A DNA stretch of 6,948 nucleotides, taken from Phycisphaerae bacterium (GTDB taxonomy: Bacteria > Planctomycetota > Phycisphaerae > Phycisphaerales > SM1A02). Shown here one piece after another: positions 5,572 through 6,948 of the stretch. Both the position numbers and the translations under genes were made by a program. The stretch spans positions 1 to 6,948 of the forward strand of contig VGXJ01000098.1 of assembly GCA_016873375.1 (NCBI GenBank), read 5' to 3'. The number at the start of each line of letters is the position of its first letter. Position 1 is the stretch's first letter. Under the pieces are notes generated by a model, which was not told the origin of the DNA, made no database searches, and worked only from the letters and a program-made list of their open reading frames with translations.

Positions 5572-6630
5572 GTGGCCAAGAAGAGCGGGGCATCCAAGAA
5601 CGGACCAGCGAAGAAGTCGACCAGCGCAGCCAAGCCTGCGGCCAAGGCCGGTTCCAAAGCTCCGTCCAAGCCCGTCGGCAAGTCTGGCTTGAAGCCTGCT
5701 GCCAAGCCCTCGGTTGCGGCACCGGCCAAGGGAGTCACGAAACCTGCAGCGAAGCCTGCAGCCGATGCACCAAAGGCCAAGACCACCACGGCGAAGCCAC
5801 CTGCTGCGGCCGGGACCGCCGGAGTCAAGCCCACGCACATCGGCAAGATCACTGAAGCACCGCCGCCGCCGCCGCCGAAGCGTCGCGGCATCCTTCCGCC
5901 ACTCTTCGGGCCGCCGCCTACGCCGCCCAAGCGCAGCAAGGGTGCGCCGCCACCGGTGATCGCCAAGCCCAAGCCGAAGAAGAAGCCGGGCGCGGAAAAC
6001 GCTGACAAGACCCCGAAGAAGAAGATCGATTACGCCAACGCTGTCTCGGTGGCTGCTGCGGCCGTGCAGGCCGCGGCAGCGCCCGCGCAACCCTCCAAGA
6101 AGGCGCCACTGCAGCCGGGCCTCGTCATGATCAGCGGGCGTCGCGTGCGAACCCTGAGCCTGAAGGGGATCAAGATCGCGCGAACGCCCAAGGCTGCGAA
6201 GGCTGCTGCCGCCAAGCCGGCTGAGCCTGCGCCGGTCGTGCTCGCCAAGACCAAGCTGACGCCAAAGGAGCTCGAGGGTTATCGCGACATCCTGAATCGC
6301 ATGCGCCGTGAGCTCGCAGGTCGTGTGCATGACCTTGAGGAGGAAGCCCTCAAGAGCAGCGGCGGAAACCTCAGCAACATGCCGCTGCACATGGCCGATG
6401 TCGGCACTGACACCTTCGACCAGGACTTCAACATCGGCATGGCCCAAGCCGAGCGTGGCATTGTGCAGGAGATCGACGAAGCGCTCAAGCGCATCGCTGA
6501 TCGCACCTACGGCATGTGCATGCTGACGGGCAAGCCGATCCCCAAGGGGCGCCTGGCAGCCATGCCCTGGGCCAAGTACACGGTCGAAGCTGCACGACAG
6601 GTCGAGAAGTCCCGTCCGCGTCCGTCATGA
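5572..6630 (+). CDS. TraR/DksA-family protein with a long basic Ala/Lys/Pro-rich N-terminus and degenerate zinc finger
   Basis: This 352-residue protein has two unlike parts. Residues 1-225 are low complexity and strongly basic, with KPAA repeats (21, 41, 57, 61), a six-proline run (97-102), PPPTPPKRSKG (114-124), KPKPKKKPG (132-140) and an alanine-rich helix-like stretch (157-171); this resembles histone H1-like and other nucleic-acid-binding tails. Residues 228-345 match the TraR/DksA family: LTPKELEGYRDILNRMRREL starts a coiled-coil helix, ADVGTDTFDQD (275-285) is at the hairpin tip, a second helix runs to about 310, and the zinc-finger region is TYGMCMLTGKPIPKGRL (312-328). Compared with DksA, only Cys316 of the four zinc cysteines remains; the others are Thr319, Thr337 and Ala340, so zinc binding as in DksA is unlikely, although the RLxAxPxA frame (327-334) is kept. 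DksA acts on RNA polymerase through its secondary channel. Whether this protein does so is inference, and the tip is closer to the Bacillus YteA style than to E. coli DksA. lspA follows after 30 bases. Confidence 0.85.
   Translation: MAKKSGASKNGPAKKSTSAAKPAAKAGSKAPSKPVGKSGLKPAAKPSVAAPAKGVTKPAAKPAADAPKAKTTTAKPPAAAGTAGVKPTHIGKITEAPPPPPPKRRGILPPLFGPPPTPPKRSKGAPPPVIAKPKPKKKPGAENADKTPKKKIDYANAVSVAAAAVQAAAAPAQPSKKAPLQPGLVMISGRRVRTLSLKGIKIARTPKAAKAAAAKPAEPAPVVLAKTKLTPKELEGYRDILNRMRRELAGRVHDLEEEALKSSGGNLSNMPLHMADVGTDTFDQDFNIGMAQAERGIVQEIDEALKRIADRTYGMCMLTGKPIPKGRLAAMPWAKYTVEAARQVEKSRPRPS
5632..5766 (+). repeat. KPAA-coding repeats in the basic tail
   Basis: Within the TraR/DksA-like gene, near-identical units coding Lys-Pro-Ala-Ala (AAGCCTGCNGCC and variants) occur at 5632, 5692, 5740 and 5752, the last two in tandem. 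A separate run of six CCG triplets lies at 5860-5877. Such tracts can change length by slippage, and they would alter the tail length without breaking the frame when whole triplets change. Confidence 0.6.
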
Positions 6631-6660
6631 TGCGGCACCGATGCGGCGCATGAACCGACC

Positions 6661-6948
6661 ATGAGCACGCTGCCCATGGCACAACGCCCAGCCTGGACGT
6701 CACCGCGGGCGTGGGGCGTGCTCGTCGGTGTTCTCGCCGCATCGCTTGCGCTTGACCTCTGGAGCAAGGCGTGGTCCTTCGACCATGTCGCGGGCTATCC
6801 GGTCGTGCTGCCCGATCGTGACACGGTCGCCGATCCGTCCTACCGCTTGCCCTTCCACGAGGGCATGCGCGTGCTTCCCGGGAGCCTGCTCGATTTCCAC
6901 CTGGTTCTCAACCGTGGAGCGGTCTTCGGCATCGGCCAGCAGCAGCGC
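6661..6948 (+). CDS. lspA: Lipoprotein signal peptidase (signal peptidase II), N-terminal part
   Basis: LspA is the inner-membrane aspartyl protease that removes signal peptides from lipid-modified prolipoproteins such as the MltA protein encoded upstream. The first 96 residues are present; the gene runs off the window. A first membrane helix (about 17-33) leads into the family box SLALDLWSKAW (28-38), with Asp32 and Lys36 of the D-x-x-S-K pattern. NRGAVFGIG (84-92) is the conserved N-x-G-A-x-F box. The two catalytic aspartates of the family would lie beyond the window end and cannot be checked. Between the two visible boxes there are 52 residues, against about 31 in E. coli, so roughly 20 extra residues lie in the extracytoplasmic loop. 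The start is the first in-frame start codon after the stop of the preceding gene, which is in the same frame (6628-6630). No Shine-Dalgarno sequence is seen, and ATG 6676 is an alternative. The 30-base gap suggests co-transcription with the TraR/DksA-like gene. Confidence 0.93.
   Translation, partial: MSTLPMAQRPAWTSPRAWGVLVGVLAASLALDLWSKAWSFDHVAGYPVVLPDRDTVADPSYRLPFHEGMRVLPGSLLDFHLVLNRGAVFGIGQQQR

Noticed and set aside
5632..5766. Repeat cluster considered as a CRISPR-like or mobile-element repeat
   Set aside because: The repeats are short, in frame, variable and lie within one coding region, where they encode a KPAA-rich tail. There are no spacers and no element ends.
5557..6447. A 296-codon minus-strand open frame opposite the TraR/DksA-like gene
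   Set aside because: The Leu/Arg/Gly-rich translation is the antisense of lysine/alanine/proline codons. The plus-strand gene has a clear ribosome site and a family domain.

Overview
This is an ordinary-looking chromosomal stretch from a GC-rich (mid-60s percent by eye), diderm bacterium. The gene mix suggests a planctomycete, possibly of the Phycisphaerae: an alanine/lysine/proline-rich TraR/DksA-type protein directly before lspA, an MltA-like lipoprotein and an ABC-2 exporter. That placement is inference from gene style, not from a marker gene. I see no mobile element, CRISPR array, tRNA, rRNA, phage gene or toxin-antitoxin pair, and no convincing new multi-gene system.

Layout. (1) mltA (109-1359, +) encodes a lipoprotein lytic transglycosylase, followed by a strong 12-bp hairpin. 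(2) A two-gene ABC-2 transporter unit (1462-3539, +) has an ATPase and a six-helix permease overlapping by 4 bases. (3) proC (3549-4352, -) converges on the permease gene with 9 bases between the stops. (4) accA (4394-5371, +) is divergent from proC with only 41 bases between the two start codons. (5) A 200-base gap (5372-5571) holds the best promoter of the window (TTGCTA, 17 bases, TAAAAT), a possible 23-codon ORF and a compact hairpin. (6) A TraR/DksA-like gene (5572-6630, +) has a 225-residue low-complexity basic front half and a zinc finger that has lost three of four cysteines. (7) lspA (6661 to the window end, +) is partial and probably co-transcribed with it.

The genes are mostly independent housekeeping functions: peptidoglycan turnover, export, proline synthesis, the first step of fatty acid synthesis, transcription control and lipoprotein maturation. 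MltA and LspA are linked biologically, since LspA would cleave the MltA lipoprotein signal peptide.

The most useful oddities are three. Three operon-leading genes have TANNNT boxes 6-8 bases before the start codon, and two of these have no Shine-Dalgarno sequence, suggesting leaderless transcription. The TraR/DksA-like protein has an unusual structure. The gap before that gene carries a structured leader and a possible tiny ORF.
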